Shown here in pieces: positions 17,016 to 25,560 of a stretch of DNA of 64,000 nucleotides. The stretch is from the NCBI GenBank assembly GCA_020628165.1, contig JAHDFM010000016.1, positions 18,542 to 82,541 on the forward strand, in the 5' to 3' direction. How positions within the stretch are numbered: the stretch's first letter is position 1; each line of letters begins with the position of its first letter. Origin of the DNA: Bdellovibrionales bacterium (GTDB lineage: Bacteria; Bdellovibrionota; Bdellovibrionia; Bdellovibrionales; UBA1609). The notes beneath the pieces were generated by a model that had not been told where the DNA came from, made no database searches, and worked only from the letters and a program-made list of their open reading frames with translations. A program made the translations under genes and the position numbers.

Positions 17016-18392
17016 ATGTCTGCAGAGTTAGTTGGTCAGCAATTAGATCACTCCAAAGAGATTCATCAGAAAGTTAACGAAATTGTCGAAACCGTTTTGC
17101 AAATCAATTCTCAAGTCACCGGTGTGCGACCCGCAGATGATAAATATAAAGAAAAAGCTCAACAACATGTGGATAAAGTTGGGCATAACCGTGGACGACC
17201 ACTTTTTTACCCATACATTGGAACTGGCTCAGGGCAAGGGCCTTACGTTGAACTTGAAGACGGCAGTGTAAAAATTGACCTTATCAATGGCATCGGAATA
17301 CATATTCTTGGCCACGCTCATCCTGAAATTCTTAAAGCGTGCGTTAAAGCGTCCGTCGCAGATATTGTCATGCAGGGGAACTTACAACCTAACAAAGAGT
17401 ATTCCATTCTTGGAGAAAAACTCCTTAAACTTGCAAGTAAAAAAAGTCGATTGAGTAAGGTTTGGTTAACCACCTCTGGCTCAATGTCTAACGAAAATGC
17501 CTTGAAAGCTTGTAGGCAGTATAAATCCGCCAAAATGGTAATATCTATGGAAAATGCTTTTGCCGGGCGTTCTCAAGCGATGGCAGAGCTGACTGACAAC
17601 GCAAACTACCGAGTTGGCTTGCCGGTTCACAATGAAATTCTGCGCATTCCTTTTTACGACAGAAAAGATCCAAGAAGCATTGAAACATCTTTTGAAAAAT
17701 TTAAAGAGCTCGTTGGCAATCACGAAGGCGACATCAGTTGCTTTTGTTTTGAGCCTATGCAAGGTGAGGGTGGTTATAATTCAGCACCGAGAGAATACTT
17801 TATTCCGATCTTAGATTTTTGTAAAAGCAAAGGAATACCGGTCTGGGCGGATGAGGTTCAAACATTTTGCAGAACGGGCGAGTTTTTTGCCTTCGACACC
17901 TTAGATATTGCTGAGTACGTTGATGTTTGCTCTATAGCTAAAACATTACAAGCTGGTGCTACCTTATACACAGATGAACTCAATCCAAAGCCAGGGTTAG
18001 TTTCTGGAACTTTTGCCGGATCAACAGTTGCATTGTCTGCTGGTATTGCTGCTTTAACAGAGCTTGAAGATGGCTATATGGGGCCTGCAGGAAAAATTCA
18101 AAAAATTCATGATGGCTTCGTTGGAATGTTGAACGAATTGAATGAAGGTTCATGCCGAGGCTTGCTTCAGGACGCTGGAGGCATGGGCTTGATGGTAGCT
18201 GTGACAGCTCTTGATGGTTCAAAAGAAAAGATGCTTGAGCTCTTAAAAACTCTTTATAAAAACGGCCTCATGACATTTGGCTGCGGGCGTGGGCCATTTA
18301 GATTGCGATTTTTATTGCCGGCTATTTTAAATGAAGAGCACATTCAAGTTTGTAAAGACATCATCGAAAAATCAGTGTTGGAGATCAATTGA
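17016..18392 (+). CDS. astC: Class III aminotransferase, probably succinylornithine/acetylornithine type
   Basis: The 458-residue PLP enzyme shows class III features: INGIGIHILGHAHPEILKAC, the substrate-side TTSGSMSNENALKACRQY, WADEVQTFCRTGEFFAF with the PLP-binding Asp, and the Schiff-base lysine in VCSIAKTLQAGATL. The C-terminus RFLLPAILNEEHI is standard. The following genes encode a deacylase-like M20 protein, an arginine succinyltransferase-like protein and a succinylglutamate-semialdehyde-dehydrogenase-like enzyme. The context therefore suggests the AstC step, transamination of N2-succinylornithine. That specificity is inferred. Another omega-amino acid (lysine, putrescine) is possible. 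The ATG has a GAGAGG ribosome binding site. Confidence 0.78.
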   Translation: MSAELVGQQLDHSKEIHQKVNEIVETVLQINSQVTGVRPADDKYKEKAQQHVDKVGHNRGRPLFYPYIGTGSGQGPYVELEDGSVKIDLINGIGIHILGHAHPEILKACVKASVADIVMQGNLQPNKEYSILGEKLLKLASKKSRLSKVWLTTSGSMSNENALKACRQYKSAKMVISMENAFAGRSQAMAELTDNANYRVGLPVHNEILRIPFYDRKDPRSIETSFEKFKELVGNHEGDISCFCFEPMQGEGGYNSAPREYFIPILDFCKSKGIPVWADEVQTFCRTGEFFAFDTLDIAEYVDVCSIAKTLQAGATLYTDELNPKPGLVSGTFAGSTVALSAGIAALTELEDGYMGPAGKIQKIHDGFVGMLNELNEGSCRGLLQDAGGMGLMVAVTALDGSKEKMLELLKTLYKNGLMTFGCGRGPFRLRFLLPAILNEEHIQVCKDIIEKSVLEIN

Positions 18393-19729
18393 TTGAACTG
18401 GCTAAGAAATTAATAGCCATTGATAGCTCTCCGACGTTCGGAACCTCGAAAATTTGTAATTTTCTTAATGAACATTTGGCTCTTGAGCAAAGTGGTATGT
18501 CAGTCGAAGTGCAAGACTCCGAAAGCCGAGGCACGGAAAATTGTAACATCATCATAAAAATCAATCAGCAGTCAAAAAAACAAGGCCTGCTCTTTGTAGC
18601 ACACTTAGACACTCCAGATCCAGGCATCCACGGTTTGTGGGAAAAGAACAATGGCAACCCTTTTGAGATGTCCATTTACGGTGATTACTCATATGGACTT
18701 GGAGTTGTTGCAAAATTTAATTTCTTATCTGTACTTAAGGCAATGGAAGTTATTTTAGCAAAAAAAATAGATACACCTGTGACTCTTGTAGGGACTCATA
18801 GCGAAGAAGACGGGCTGGTTGGTGTTAAAGAATTCTTAGAGCAAGACTCTTCTAGTTATTTTGGTTCTGTTGTTTTACATCCAACGAACTTACAGCTCCT
18901 AAGCGAAGGTTTGGGTTTGTCTGTTTTTGAAATAGAAATTCCTTTCAGTGATGAAGAAAAATCTTTGCTTCATGAGTTTAATCAAAAAGACAATTCCTTT
19001 ACTCAAAGTAAAGTGTTTCGTGGCCGAGCGGCGCACTCATCGACTCCAAACTTAGGTGAAAGTGCTATTCAAAAAATGTTTCATTTTTTAGAAAACATGC
19101 CCAATGTTTTGATCACATCAATGGATGGGGGAGTGCTGCACAATACTGTGCCAGAGCATTCGATTTTAGAGTTCATCACTGTTGGCAACGTCCATTCAAA
19201 TACCGCTATGAAAGCTTTAGAAATTTATAAAATGTTAGAAACAGTGGAAGAAAAATTTAAAGACTATCCACATAAGAACTATCCAACGCAAGTATCAACT
19301 TTAAATGTGGGCAAGATTCGAACAGACAATCAGTCAATAAAGTTAACGACAGGTTGTCGTTTGTTACCCTCAATTCCTGAAAAAACTTATAGAAATTGGG
19401 TTTTAGATATCAAAAAGCAATGTGAAAAATTGGGTGCTGAGGTTAAATTTAGAAAACACTTTCCTTCTTTCAATCAAAACAGAGATTCCGAGTGGGTGAC
19501 TCATTTGCTTGAAGTCGTCAAAGTGGATAACCTTACTCAGACTGGTCTGATTTCAGCCATGAGCTGCAGCGAGGCAAACATAATTGCCAAGCATGGCATT
19601 GCTACGGTTTTATTTGGAGCTGGGGAGGGGGCAGGTAACACTCATCAACCGAATGAGTCCATTTCATTAAAAGATGTTAAATTAGCTAGTCAATTATTTG
19701 AGCATTTGATAACTAAATCTTGCTTATGA
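18389..19729 (+). CDS. M20-family metallopeptidase/deacylase
   Basis: The 446-residue protein belongs to the M20/ArgE/DapE group: metal ligand motif LLFVAHLDTPDPG near residue 75, catalytic Glu pair GTHSEEDGLVG near residue 135, a dimerisation-like domain with FRGRAAHSSTPNLGESAI, and late metal histidine FGAGEGAGNTHQPNESI. The region that should read GxxDxKGG is GLGVVAKFN, so the metal-bridging aspartate appears to be missing. By context it may replace AstE (succinylglutamate desuccinylase) or act on another acyl-amino acid. A TTG start overlaps the astC stop, and its own stop overlaps the astA ATG in ATGA. Confidence 0.75.
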   Translation: MIELAKKLIAIDSSPTFGTSKICNFLNEHLALEQSGMSVEVQDSESRGTENCNIIIKINQQSKKQGLLFVAHLDTPDPGIHGLWEKNNGNPFEMSIYGDYSYGLGVVAKFNFLSVLKAMEVILAKKIDTPVTLVGTHSEEDGLVGVKEFLEQDSSSYFGSVVLHPTNLQLLSEGLGLSVFEIEIPFSDEEKSLLHEFNQKDNSFTQSKVFRGRAAHSSTPNLGESAIQKMFHFLENMPNVLITSMDGGVLHNTVPEHSILEFITVGNVHSNTAMKALEIYKMLETVEEKFKDYPHKNYPTQVSTLNVGKIRTDNQSIKLTTGCRLLPSIPEKTYRNWVLDIKKQCEKLGAEVKFRKHFPSFNQNRDSEWVTHLLEVVKVDNLTQTGLISAMSCSEANIIAKHGIATVLFGAGEGAGNTHQPNESISLKDVKLASQLFEHLITKSCL

Positions 19730-20748
19730 ATTTTTTAGTAAGACCAGCCAAAGAAAGCGATAAAAACAGTTTGCTAAATTTAGCAGCTCAGTTTTCGTTA
19801 TTAAATTTGCCAAATGATGAAAAAAAGATCGTTGACAAAATAAAGCTCAGTGAAGAGTCCTTTGCTGGCGAGGCACCTTTAGAAACAGCAAATTATTTAT
19901 TTGTGTGTGAGGACATTGAAAATAAGTGGGTCATCGGAAGCTCACAAATTAAAGCGCAGCACGGCAGTGAAAAAAACCCGACCTACAGTTTTGAACTCAA
20001 GAAAAAAGAAAAATTTAGTAAATCTTTAGGGGTAGGCTTCATTCACCAAGTATTAAAATTAAAGATTACAACCGAGGGTCCAACAGAGTTGGGTGGTTTG
20101 GTCGTTCACAGAGATTTTAGAAGTCGCCCTGAAAAGGTGGGCAAATTAACTAGCTTTGCTCGTTTTCTTTATATCGGGATGAACTCAAGTAAGTTCAAGC
20201 AAGAGCTTCACTCCGAGATGGCGCCACCTCTTACTAAAGACGGTCGCAGTGAGTTCTGGGAGTCTCTCGGGCGACGCTTTACAGGAATGCCTTATTGGGA
20301 AGCGGATGCTTTAAGTCATCGCAACAAAGAGTTCATTCAAAGTTTATTTCCAAAAGAAGAGATTTACCTAGCTTTGTTAGACCCAAAAGCACGTCTTGTG
20401 ATAGGACGCGTGAGTGAGCAAACATCAGGTGCTTTGCATCTATTAAATAAACTGGGTTTTGTCGAAAAAAACGAAGTGGACCCTTTTGATGGGGGGCCTC
20501 ACCTAAAAGCTATGCAAGAAGACACAACCCTTATAAAAAACGGACATACTTGTCAGGTGGATTTCAATATTAAGCTTGAAGACGGCTTTGATAAGTTTGG
20601 TTACATGGGAATTAACACTGCAAATGGTCCTATCTTTTTTCAATCAGCTTATCGACAATCAGGTGACAAAGTTTTATTACCAGATCCTGTATCTATGAGG
20701 TTAGGCATCGCTGACCAGCAAGATATTTTTGTGACCTATCAACTATAA
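19726..20748 (+). CDS. astA: Arginine N-succinyltransferase-like protein
   Basis: I place the start at ATG 19726, which overlaps the previous stop as ATGA, rather than the TTG at 19720. The 340-residue protein has the AstA features FLVRPAKESDKNSLLNLA, ELGGLVVHRDFRSRPEKVGK, the HSEMAPPLTKDGRSEFWESLG region, LLNKLGFVEKNEVDPFDGGPH and FFQSAYRQSGDKVLLP. AstA transfers succinyl from succinyl-CoA to arginine, the first step of the AST pathway, through a GNAT-like fold. It is flanked by the M20 enzyme and an AstD-like dehydrogenase, supporting arginine catabolism. Confidence 0.85.
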   Translation: MNFLVRPAKESDKNSLLNLAAQFSLLNLPNDEKKIVDKIKLSEESFAGEAPLETANYLFVCEDIENKWVIGSSQIKAQHGSEKNPTYSFELKKKEKFSKSLGVGFIHQVLKLKITTEGPTELGGLVVHRDFRSRPEKVGKLTSFARFLYIGMNSSKFKQELHSEMAPPLTKDGRSEFWESLGRRFTGMPYWEADALSHRNKEFIQSLFPKEEIYLALLDPKARLVIGRVSEQTSGALHLLNKLGFVEKNEVDPFDGGPHLKAMQEDTTLIKNGHTCQVDFNIKLEDGFDKFGYMGINTANGPIFFQSAYRQSGDKVLLPDPVSMRLGIADQQDIFVTYQL

Positions 20749-20865
20749 ATTTCGATGAGAGTTTTGTTCTGTAGTGAGAAAAAGGTGCGTTATAAAAAAG
20801 TCTCTAGTGTTTTTATCTAGATGCAGTGTAAAATGGCCATTGAATTTTCAGCTTTCGAGGGATCT

Positions 20866-22374
20866 ATGGCAACATCACAAATTAATTTTCTTGGAAACTA
20901 TATCAATGGTGAGTTTATCAAAACTCAGAAATCGGACGAATCTTGGCAGGTAGTCTCTCCTGCAGACACTAGCGATGAAGTGATAGCTATTGAGACAAGT
21001 TACACGCATGTCGATCAAGCTTGCGAAGCAGCTTTCAATGCCTATAAAAAATGGCGCTTCACTAGTCTTGATGAACGTAAGAACGCACTCATGAGGTTGC
21101 AGGAAGTTTATTTAGCTAACAGTGAAAAGATGGCCAGCATTATTTCGAGAGAAACAGGTAAGCCGACATGGGAAGCCATGACCGAAGCCAAGGCTTTGGC
21201 TGGTAAAATTAAAATCACCATCGAACATTCTTTAAAACTTGTTGAAGAAGGCCGAATTGAAAATGCTCTTCCAAATACGGACGGAGTGATTCGTTATAAA
21301 TCTAGGGGAGTCATGGCAGTTGTTGGCCCGTTTAACTTTCCAGCACACTTACCTAACGGGCATATTGTACCGGCATTACTAACGGGCAATACCGTTGTGT
21401 TTAAACCTTCAGATAAAACTCCAGCTGTGGCTCAATTCATGGCTGAGATGTTTCATGAGGCTGGGTTTCCAGAAGGCGTATTCAACTTAGTACAAGGGCT
21501 CGGCGAAACCGGCAAGCGTTTAGTCGGTCACAAATTAGTGAGTGGTGTGTTATTTACGGGCTCTTATGATGTTGGCCTTCGTATCAAACAAGAAACAATC
21601 AATCAGTACTGGAAAATTTTAGCTCTTGAAATGGGTGGTAAAAACACGACGATTGTATGGGATGATGCCGATCTTAAAAAAGGAATTTACGACACTTTGA
21701 TTGGCAGTTTTTTAACGGCAGGTCAGAGGTGCTCTTGTACAAGTAAACTTGTTTTGCATGAAAGCATTTATGATGAGTTTGTTGAAAAATTTCATGCAGC
21801 CGCCAAAAAAATAAAAGTGGACCACTGGTCAAACAGTCCGTTTATGGGCCCACTCATTAGCAAAGATTCTCTCGATAAATACGTGCGTTTTCAAGAAATT
21901 GCAGGACGAGAAGGAGCTGAGAGCTTAATGCGTGGAAAAGCTTTAGCACCGAGTGGTTACAATGGTTATTACGTATCACCGAGTATTAATTTGGTCAGCC
22001 AGTTTGATCCAGCTTCGGTTTATCAAAAAAGTGAAATTTTTGGACCGAATGTAGCTGTTTACAAAGTAAAGGAGCTCGAAGAAGCCACAGAAATTACCAA
22101 TGCTTCTGGGTTTGGTCTTGCCATGTCTGTGTTTACTAAAGACAGAGCTATTTACGAGCAACTCTTGGTAGAGGCACAAGTGGGTTTACTCAATTGGAAC
22201 AGAACCACCAATGGTGCAAGTTCAAGGTTACCGTTTGGAGGTATGGGCAAATCAGGCAATGATCGACCATCAGCTCACTTTGCCGTGAACTATTGTACGT
22301 CACCGATAGCAAGCCTGGAAGATCGCAATGACTTTGATCCAAATGCCGTTTTGCCGGGGATAGAGTATAGCTAG
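20866..22374 (+). CDS. astD: Succinylglutamate-semialdehyde dehydrogenase-like aldehyde dehydrogenase
   Basis: The ORF opens at 20821, but ATG 20866 has a CGAGGG ribosome binding site and gives 502 residues beginning MATSQINFLGNYINGEF, a normal ALDH start. The NAD-binding PFNFPAHLPNGHIVPALLTG and NTVVFKPSDKTPA, the catalytic Glu in LEMGGKN, and the catalytic Cys in AGQRCSCTSKLV are intact. FNFPAHLPNGHIVPAL closely matches AstD. The enzyme oxidises N-succinylglutamate semialdehyde to N-succinylglutamate. It is separated from astA by 117 bases, so it may have its own promoter. Confidence 0.85.
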   Translation: MATSQINFLGNYINGEFIKTQKSDESWQVVSPADTSDEVIAIETSYTHVDQACEAAFNAYKKWRFTSLDERKNALMRLQEVYLANSEKMASIISRETGKPTWEAMTEAKALAGKIKITIEHSLKLVEEGRIENALPNTDGVIRYKSRGVMAVVGPFNFPAHLPNGHIVPALLTGNTVVFKPSDKTPAVAQFMAEMFHEAGFPEGVFNLVQGLGETGKRLVGHKLVSGVLFTGSYDVGLRIKQETINQYWKILALEMGGKNTTIVWDDADLKKGIYDTLIGSFLTAGQRCSCTSKLVLHESIYDEFVEKFHAAAKKIKVDHWSNSPFMGPLISKDSLDKYVRFQEIAGREGAESLMRGKALAPSGYNGYYVSPSINLVSQFDPASVYQKSEIFGPNVAVYKVKELEEATEITNASGFGLAMSVFTKDRAIYEQLLVEAQVGLLNWNRTTNGASSRLPFGGMGKSGNDRPSAHFAVNYCTSPIASLEDRNDFDPNAVLPGIEYS

Positions 22375-22456
22375 TTTCTGTTCATAGAAGCTATTGTTTA
22401 ATTAGGTCAGTGAATTTAATTTTAGTAATTATTCCAGATAAAATTAAGAGGTCGTC

Positions 22457-23479
22457 TTGAAACATTTATTGTTAATTACATTTGTTTTTATAATTGGTTT
22501 GTGTGGTTATTTTTATCTTGGCTTTCAGAGTTTGAAAACACCATTCAGCCCTCAGGGGGGTGAGTATGTGTACGAGCTTAGAAAGGGAGCTAGTTTTAAC
22601 TCAGTATTGAAAGACTTGGCGGGTGTTGGTTTTCTTGAAGACTCACCCATAATTAAATTATACACAAGGTACACGAAGTATAATTCAAGACTCAAAGCTG
22701 GAACTTATAAGTTAACGTCTGCAATGTCTCAGCTATCAATCTTGGAAGAGTTGACCAAGGGTAAGTCTATTGATGAAAAAATCACTTTTCAAGAAGGCTT
22801 GAATATAAATGACATCGCAGAATTAATAGCTAAAAATTCTATTGCAAGTAAAAAAGAAGCCCTTGATCTCTTGCGAGATAAAAAATTAGTCAAAGAGCTA
22901 ACGGGTTTAGATTTGCCAAGTTTTGAAGGCTATTTGTTTCCTGAAACTTACTTTATAAATAAGAGCACAACTCTTCTTGGCTTAGTTAAAAAAATGGTGA
23001 AAAATTTTGAGGTCAACTATCAAAAAAGTTTAGAAGGGGCTCAGTTAAAATTGGATAAAAGAACTCATATTGTTCTTGCCAGTATGATAGAAAAAGAAAC
23101 GGGTGCCGCCGAAGAAAGACCATTGATTTCTTCAGTTTTTCATAATCGCATTAAGAAAAATATGAAGTTTCAGAGCGACCCGACCATTCTTTATGGCATG
23201 TTTGATAAAACAGGTGTTTTTCCAACCAACATTCGCAAAAAAGACATTCTAGAAAAAACTAGGTACAACACTTATGCTATAAAAGGGCTCCCGTATGGGC
23301 CGATTGCAAATCCAGGCCTAGAATCTCTGAAGGCGGCTTTAAATCCTGTAAAGTCTAATAAACTCTACTTTGTTAGTAGAAACGATGGCACCCATGTGTT
23401 TTCAGCTACTTTGGCAGAGCATGAGCGAGCGGTTAGAAAGTGGCAGATTGAATATTTTCGTAAGAAAAGAAATAAGTAA
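22457..23479 (+). CDS. mltG: Endolytic murein transglycosylase MltG (YceG-like)
   Basis: The 340-residue protein starts at a TTG after AAGAGG and has an N-terminal membrane anchor (LLLITFVFIIGLCGYFYLGF). A LysM-like region follows (YVYELRKGASFNSVLKDLAG), then the catalytic YceG domain with ASMIEKETGAAEERPLISSV carrying the catalytic Glu, NRIKKNMKFQSDPTILYG and YNTYAIKGLPYGPIANPG. MltG cleaves nascent glycan strands in the periplasm and sets strand length. It is the last clearly conserved housekeeping gene before the AT-rich region begins. Confidence 0.94.
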   Translation: MKHLLLITFVFIIGLCGYFYLGFQSLKTPFSPQGGEYVYELRKGASFNSVLKDLAGVGFLEDSPIIKLYTRYTKYNSRLKAGTYKLTSAMSQLSILEELTKGKSIDEKITFQEGLNINDIAELIAKNSIASKKEALDLLRDKKLVKELTGLDLPSFEGYLFPETYFINKSTTLLGLVKKMVKNFEVNYQKSLEGAQLKLDKRTHIVLASMIEKETGAAEERPLISSVFHNRIKKNMKFQSDPTILYGMFDKTGVFPTNIRKKDILEKTRYNTYAIKGLPYGPIANPGLESLKAALNPVKSNKLYFVSRNDGTHVFSATLAEHERAVRKWQIEYFRKKRNK

Positions 23480-23636
23480 ATATTTTTATTAGAAAAGTAA
23501 TTCATTCATTAGTGTTTACTTCATTTTAAAAAAGTTGTTTAAAATTAAAAATAAACTGCATTTATTTTAAATCTGAAAACTCATATTTGAGTTGGGTCTA
23601 GTAAAGTTGGTTATATCTAAAATTTTGTAATAACTA

Positions 23637-25004
23637 GTGTTAAAGTTAATTTATATGTTTTTTCAATTTTTTAGAATTTTTCTAATATTACAAGTTTGTT
23701 TATTTTCTTTAGAAGCTTTTAGCGAGTCAGCTCTTTTTTTTCAAAATTTATCTAAGAAAATTAACAAAAACCCTTCAATGGCAGCAAAAATATGTAATAA
23801 ACGGTTGGCATTTGAAATTTCTGACAAGAGATTTAAATATCTAAATAAGACATATCAAAAAAAGAAATTAGACCCAAAAAGAACATTATTTTTTGAAAAG
23901 CTAATTAGTTTTTGTGTTAACGAAGTAATGCCAAAATCTTACAAAAAAGACAGAATAACATTTAGAGAAAATCTAGTGAAATTTGTAGGTGGAATTATAT
24001 CTCGGAGACTATTAAATTATGACAAGGCTTTCCTGGTTGCTATAAATTACATATACTCCAAAAATGATAATTTTGTGAAGCAAGCAAATAACAATATACT
24101 AAAGAGTTTAACTAAACTTACCAACTTAAATGATTTTACAAAAGTGTATAAAGTTTATTTAACAAGTATACTTGAAAAAATTATTCTACAAGGCAATTTA
24201 AATATTTCTAATAAATTTATCGACTTGATAAAATTTAAAAACAGAGAATCAAAAGAAATAAAACTTGATTTAGAAATGACAACAGCGAGATTACTGACAT
24301 TGCATGGTAAATTTTTAGAAAGTAAATCTTTGTATGAAAAAATTTTAAAAGATAATGAAAAGACAAATAATAGATCTGTTCTTATAGCTAAGATTGAATA
24401 TGCTTCAACTTTAAGAAGCCTTGAAAAGAATAAAGAGTCTATGAAGGTTATGCTGTCAATAGAGTCTGGCTTAGAGTCCAATGCAAGTGATGCCTTAAAG
24501 GCATGGTTTTTTTTAGAAAAATCGCAACTTGATTTTGAAGTAAATAAAAATTTTAAATCTGCAAATAAATTACTTAAAAAATCTGAAAATTTTTATTTAA
24601 AATCCAAAAGAACTAAGAATTTATATTTTGTACATTTAAAAAGAGCAGAGTTTTTTAGAAGGCTTGGTAGCTATAGAGAATCAAAAAGTGAGCTTAAAAA
24701 TGCTGCAAGTTATCTAAAGAATTATCAAAATAGTCCCATGTATTTATTTGAGTACTACTACCAATTAGCGATTACAGATTTTTATTTGAAAAAACTAAAT
24801 GCTTTAAGTAAAACAATAAATAAAATTAATGGAATCATGTTTTTAACAGCTGAAGCATCTAAGTACAGTGCGTTGCTTGCTCCCTTAAAGGCTTTCTTAA
24901 AGAATGATAAATCATTGTTGTCTGCTGCTATAAAGCAGAAGAATAAGTATCAACAAAACCCATTAAAAAATAGAGATATTGATAGGTGTTTAGATCAAAA
25001 TTAA
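23637..25004 (+). CDS. Hypothetical secreted TPR-like protein
   Basis: The 455-residue protein starts at a GTG, has a hydrophobic N-terminus (FFQFFRIFLILQVCLFSLEA) suggesting export, and is very rich in Lys, Asn and Leu. The body is helical and repetitive: GKFLESKSLYEKILKDNEKT, YASTLRSLEKNKESMKVMLS and RRLGSYRESKSELKNAASYL. This fits degenerate TPR repeats. I do not recognise a named family. Composition is strikingly AT-rich compared with mltG upstream. It converges on the next gene, the two stops overlapping by 4 bases. Confidence 0.5.
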   Translation: MLKLIYMFFQFFRIFLILQVCLFSLEAFSESALFFQNLSKKINKNPSMAAKICNKRLAFEISDKRFKYLNKTYQKKKLDPKRTLFFEKLISFCVNEVMPKSYKKDRITFRENLVKFVGGIISRRLLNYDKAFLVAINYIYSKNDNFVKQANNNILKSLTKLTNLNDFTKVYKVYLTSILEKIILQGNLNISNKFIDLIKFKNRESKEIKLDLEMTTARLLTLHGKFLESKSLYEKILKDNEKTNNRSVLIAKIEYASTLRSLEKNKESMKVMLSIESGLESNASDALKAWFFLEKSQLDFEVNKNFKSANKLLKKSENFYLKSKRTKNLYFVHLKRAEFFRRLGSYRESKSELKNAASYLKNYQNSPMYLFEYYYQLAITDFYLKKLNALSKTINKINGIMFLTAEASKYSALLAPLKAFLKNDKSLLSAAIKQKNKYQQNPLKNRDIDRCLDQN

Positions 25005-25450
25005 GTTATTACATCTATTGAGAGAAGTTCTTTAGATGAGCATATATATTGTGAACTTCCTTTTTGTTTTACTTTTAAACCATACTTTTCAGATAAAAAC
25101 TGCAAATGTGATAAATAGGCATCTCTATTTTTATATTGTACACGAGAGATGATGTTTCCGGTTTTATTGCAAATTTTCATGAAAACTCTTTTCCTCTGAG
25201 TCAGTAGGTTGGGCTTATCGAAGGAATCTTCATCAATTGAGTTACATTCACTATGTGCATTCCAAAAATCATTGATATTTGTATAACTTATATTAGGGTG
25301 CTTAAGAGATTGAAATTGTGTATCAACAGTTATTACTTCAGAAGAGTTAAATCTAAAAAAACCTATGATTCCACTAAGTGAAACTGTAGATGTGCCAAAG
25401 ATAATATTTTTTATGAACTTTCTTCTAAGGAAATAATGATTTTTTAGCAA
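25001..25450 (-). CDS. Hypothetical Tat-signal-like exported protein
   Basis: The 149-residue protein begins with a twin-arginine-like signal, RRKFIKNIIFGTSTVSLSGI, followed by a hydrophobic stretch. The remainder has two cysteines near the middle (HSECNSIDED and KICNKTG) and a C-terminal segment SEKYGLKVKQKGSSQYICSS. No family is recognised. It stands at the left border of the enzyme-rich island and converges with the TPR-like gene. Confidence 0.45.
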   Translation of the reverse strand: MLKNHYFLRRKFIKNIIFGTSTVSLSGIIGFFRFNSSEVITVDTQFQSLKHPNISYTNINDFWNAHSECNSIDEDSFDKPNLLTQRKRVFMKICNKTGNIISRVQYKNRDAYLSHLQFLSEKYGLKVKQKGSSQYICSSKELLSIDVIT

Positions 25451-25560
25451 ATTGACTCCATATAATTTCTCCAGAAAGCATTACAACACAGTGCTCATCC
25501 ATATTGCCTTATTTACCTAATAAAACTATAATTAATTATAACTTTAACATCTTACATGTC

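Noticed and set aside
17481-17762. 93-aa minus-strand ORF
   Set aside because: Antisense to the class III aminotransferase; no motif.
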